Positions 63,139 through 63,825 of a stretch of DNA of 63,825 nucleotides are shown piece by piece. The DNA comes from JAPHTQ01 sp050287105 (lineage in GTDB: Bacteria > Pseudomonadota > Gammaproteobacteria > Thiohalomonadales > Thiohalomonadaceae): the NCBI GenBank assembly GCA_050287105.1, contig JBNKBG010000003.1, forward strand, positions 1-63,825, read 5' to 3'. The notes under the pieces were generated by a model. The model worked only from the letters and a program-made list of their open reading frames with translations. It had not been told where the DNA came from and did not search any database. Position numbers and translations under genes: made by a program. The stretch's first letter is position 1; each line of letters begins with the position of its first letter.

Positions 63139-63825
63139 AGCTTACGCCCTTCGGCTATGCCGAACTCTACCAGTGGCTACAGCACTCCCCCCTTGCGCAC
63201 TGGTTAGATACGGTTCCACACCTCGGCGAAACCAGGCTGCTTGAGCACGGAGACATGTCGCGCTGGCTCACGGCGCTGGAACAACTTCCCGTGCTAACAC
63301 CAGAAAGCATGGATCTCGCTGCCCCCTGCCTGCGGATCGGTACGCCGGAGCAACTGGACGACAGTGCACGGGAGAAGATCAGCGAAACGCTGATGGCCTT
63401 CCATCCCTGGCGCAAGGGCCCCTTCTGCCCCTATGGCGTTCATCTGGATACCGAATGGCGTTCCGACTGGAAATGGGCGCGACTGGAGGAGCAGATCGAC
63501 CTGACTGACAAACTGGTGCTCGATGTGGGCTCCGGTAACGGTTACTACGGCTGGCGTATGCTGGGGGCCGGTGCAGCACGGGTTATCGCCATCGACCCTA
63601 CCATCGGTTACGTTGCCCAGTATGCAGCAATGCGCCACTTCATCGGCGCACAACCGATGCATGTACTGCCACTCAAACTGGAAGAGCTTCCAACGGGCAA
63701 TGCTGCCTTCGATTGCGTCTTCTCCATGGGAGTGATCTATCACCGCAAGGATCACCTTGAGCATCTCGGCCAGTTACTGGCACACCTTAAACCGGGGGGA
63801 GAACTGATTCTGGAAGGACTGGTGA
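63135..63825 (+). CDS. cmoB: tRNA U34 carboxymethyltransferase, partial (3' end outside window)
   Basis: Transfers the carboxymethyl group of Cx-SAM to 5-hydroxyuridine-34 in tRNA. The reading frame is open from the ATG at 63135 to the right edge (230 codons). AFHPWRKGPFCPYGVHLDTE, the SAM motif LVLDVGSGNGYYGWRML and FSMGVIYHRKDHLEHLGQLL identify CmoB. The final part of the family's roughly 323 residues is cut off. It is coupled to cmoA by an ATGA overlap. Confidence 0.94.
   Translation, partial: MKLTPFGYAELYQWLQHSPLAHWLDTVPHLGETRLLEHGDMSRWLTALEQLPVLTPESMDLAAPCLRIGTPEQLDDSAREKISETLMAFHPWRKGPFCPYGVHLDTEWRSDWKWARLEEQIDLTDKLVLDVGSGNGYYGWRMLGAGAARVIAIDPTIGYVAQYAAMRHFIGAQPMHVLPLKLEELPTGNAAFDCVFSMGVIYHRKDHLEHLGQLLAHLKPGGELILEGLV

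Overview
The window looks like a contiguous chromosomal segment of a sulfur-oxidising gammaproteobacterium (Chromatiales-like; this is inference). The reasons are a reverse-type dissimilatory sulfite reductase alpha subunit (dsrA) and several classic gammaproteobacterial neighbourhoods: gloB/methyltransferase/rnhA/dnaQ/mltD, yejABEF, tig-clpP-clpX-lon-hupB-ppiD, cysS/ppiA/ppiB/lpxH, and cmoAB. Genes are dense and most intergenic gaps are under 300 bp. I see no phage, insertion sequence, CRISPR array or rRNA.

Layout. 1-8.4 kb: partial gltX, a small unknown gene, an unknown membrane protein divergent from a lone dsrA, an HDAC-type deacetylase divergent from a Pat-type protein acetyltransferase, and a solitary CheW. 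8.6-16.5 kb: nhaD, the dnaQ-rnhA-methyltransferase/gloB/mltD block, a DHH phosphoesterase and a CDF metal transporter. 16.5-25.7 kb: the yejABEF peptide importer with a palindromic repeat inside the operon, glgC, a YgiM-like SH3 protein and a DAACS symporter. 25.7-34.6 kb: the protein-quality-control cluster with tRNA-Asp, tRNA-Val and tRNA-Leu. 34.8-40.5 kb: an orphan sigma-54 activator and a five-gene TonB receptor/ExbB/ExbD/TonB/PCu(A)C operon, probably for copper. 40.6-48.3 kb: a tRNA-Pro/Arg/His operon, folD, a TtrSR-like sensor system with an NERD-like membrane protein, cysS and a potassium-channel-like protein. 48.4-52.2 kb: two cyclophilins, lpxH, mltF and tadA. 52.3-55.6 kb: a very large putative 33-haem lipoprotein cytochrome. 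55.9-63.8 kb: a DUF817 protein, guaA, an OsmC-like protein, a GGDEF/EAL protein with a collapsed periplasmic sensor domain, nfo, cmoA and partial cmoB.

The accessory genes with most promise are the 33-haem cytochrome, the orphan dsrA with its own promoter and terminator, the TonB/PCu(A)C operon, the TtrS-like sensor module and the deacetylase/acetyltransferase pair. They fit an organism that handles reduced sulfur, exchanges electrons with external donors or acceptors, and needs copper, but this physiological picture is inferred. Housekeeping identifications rest on diagnostic motifs visible in the translations and on conserved gene order.
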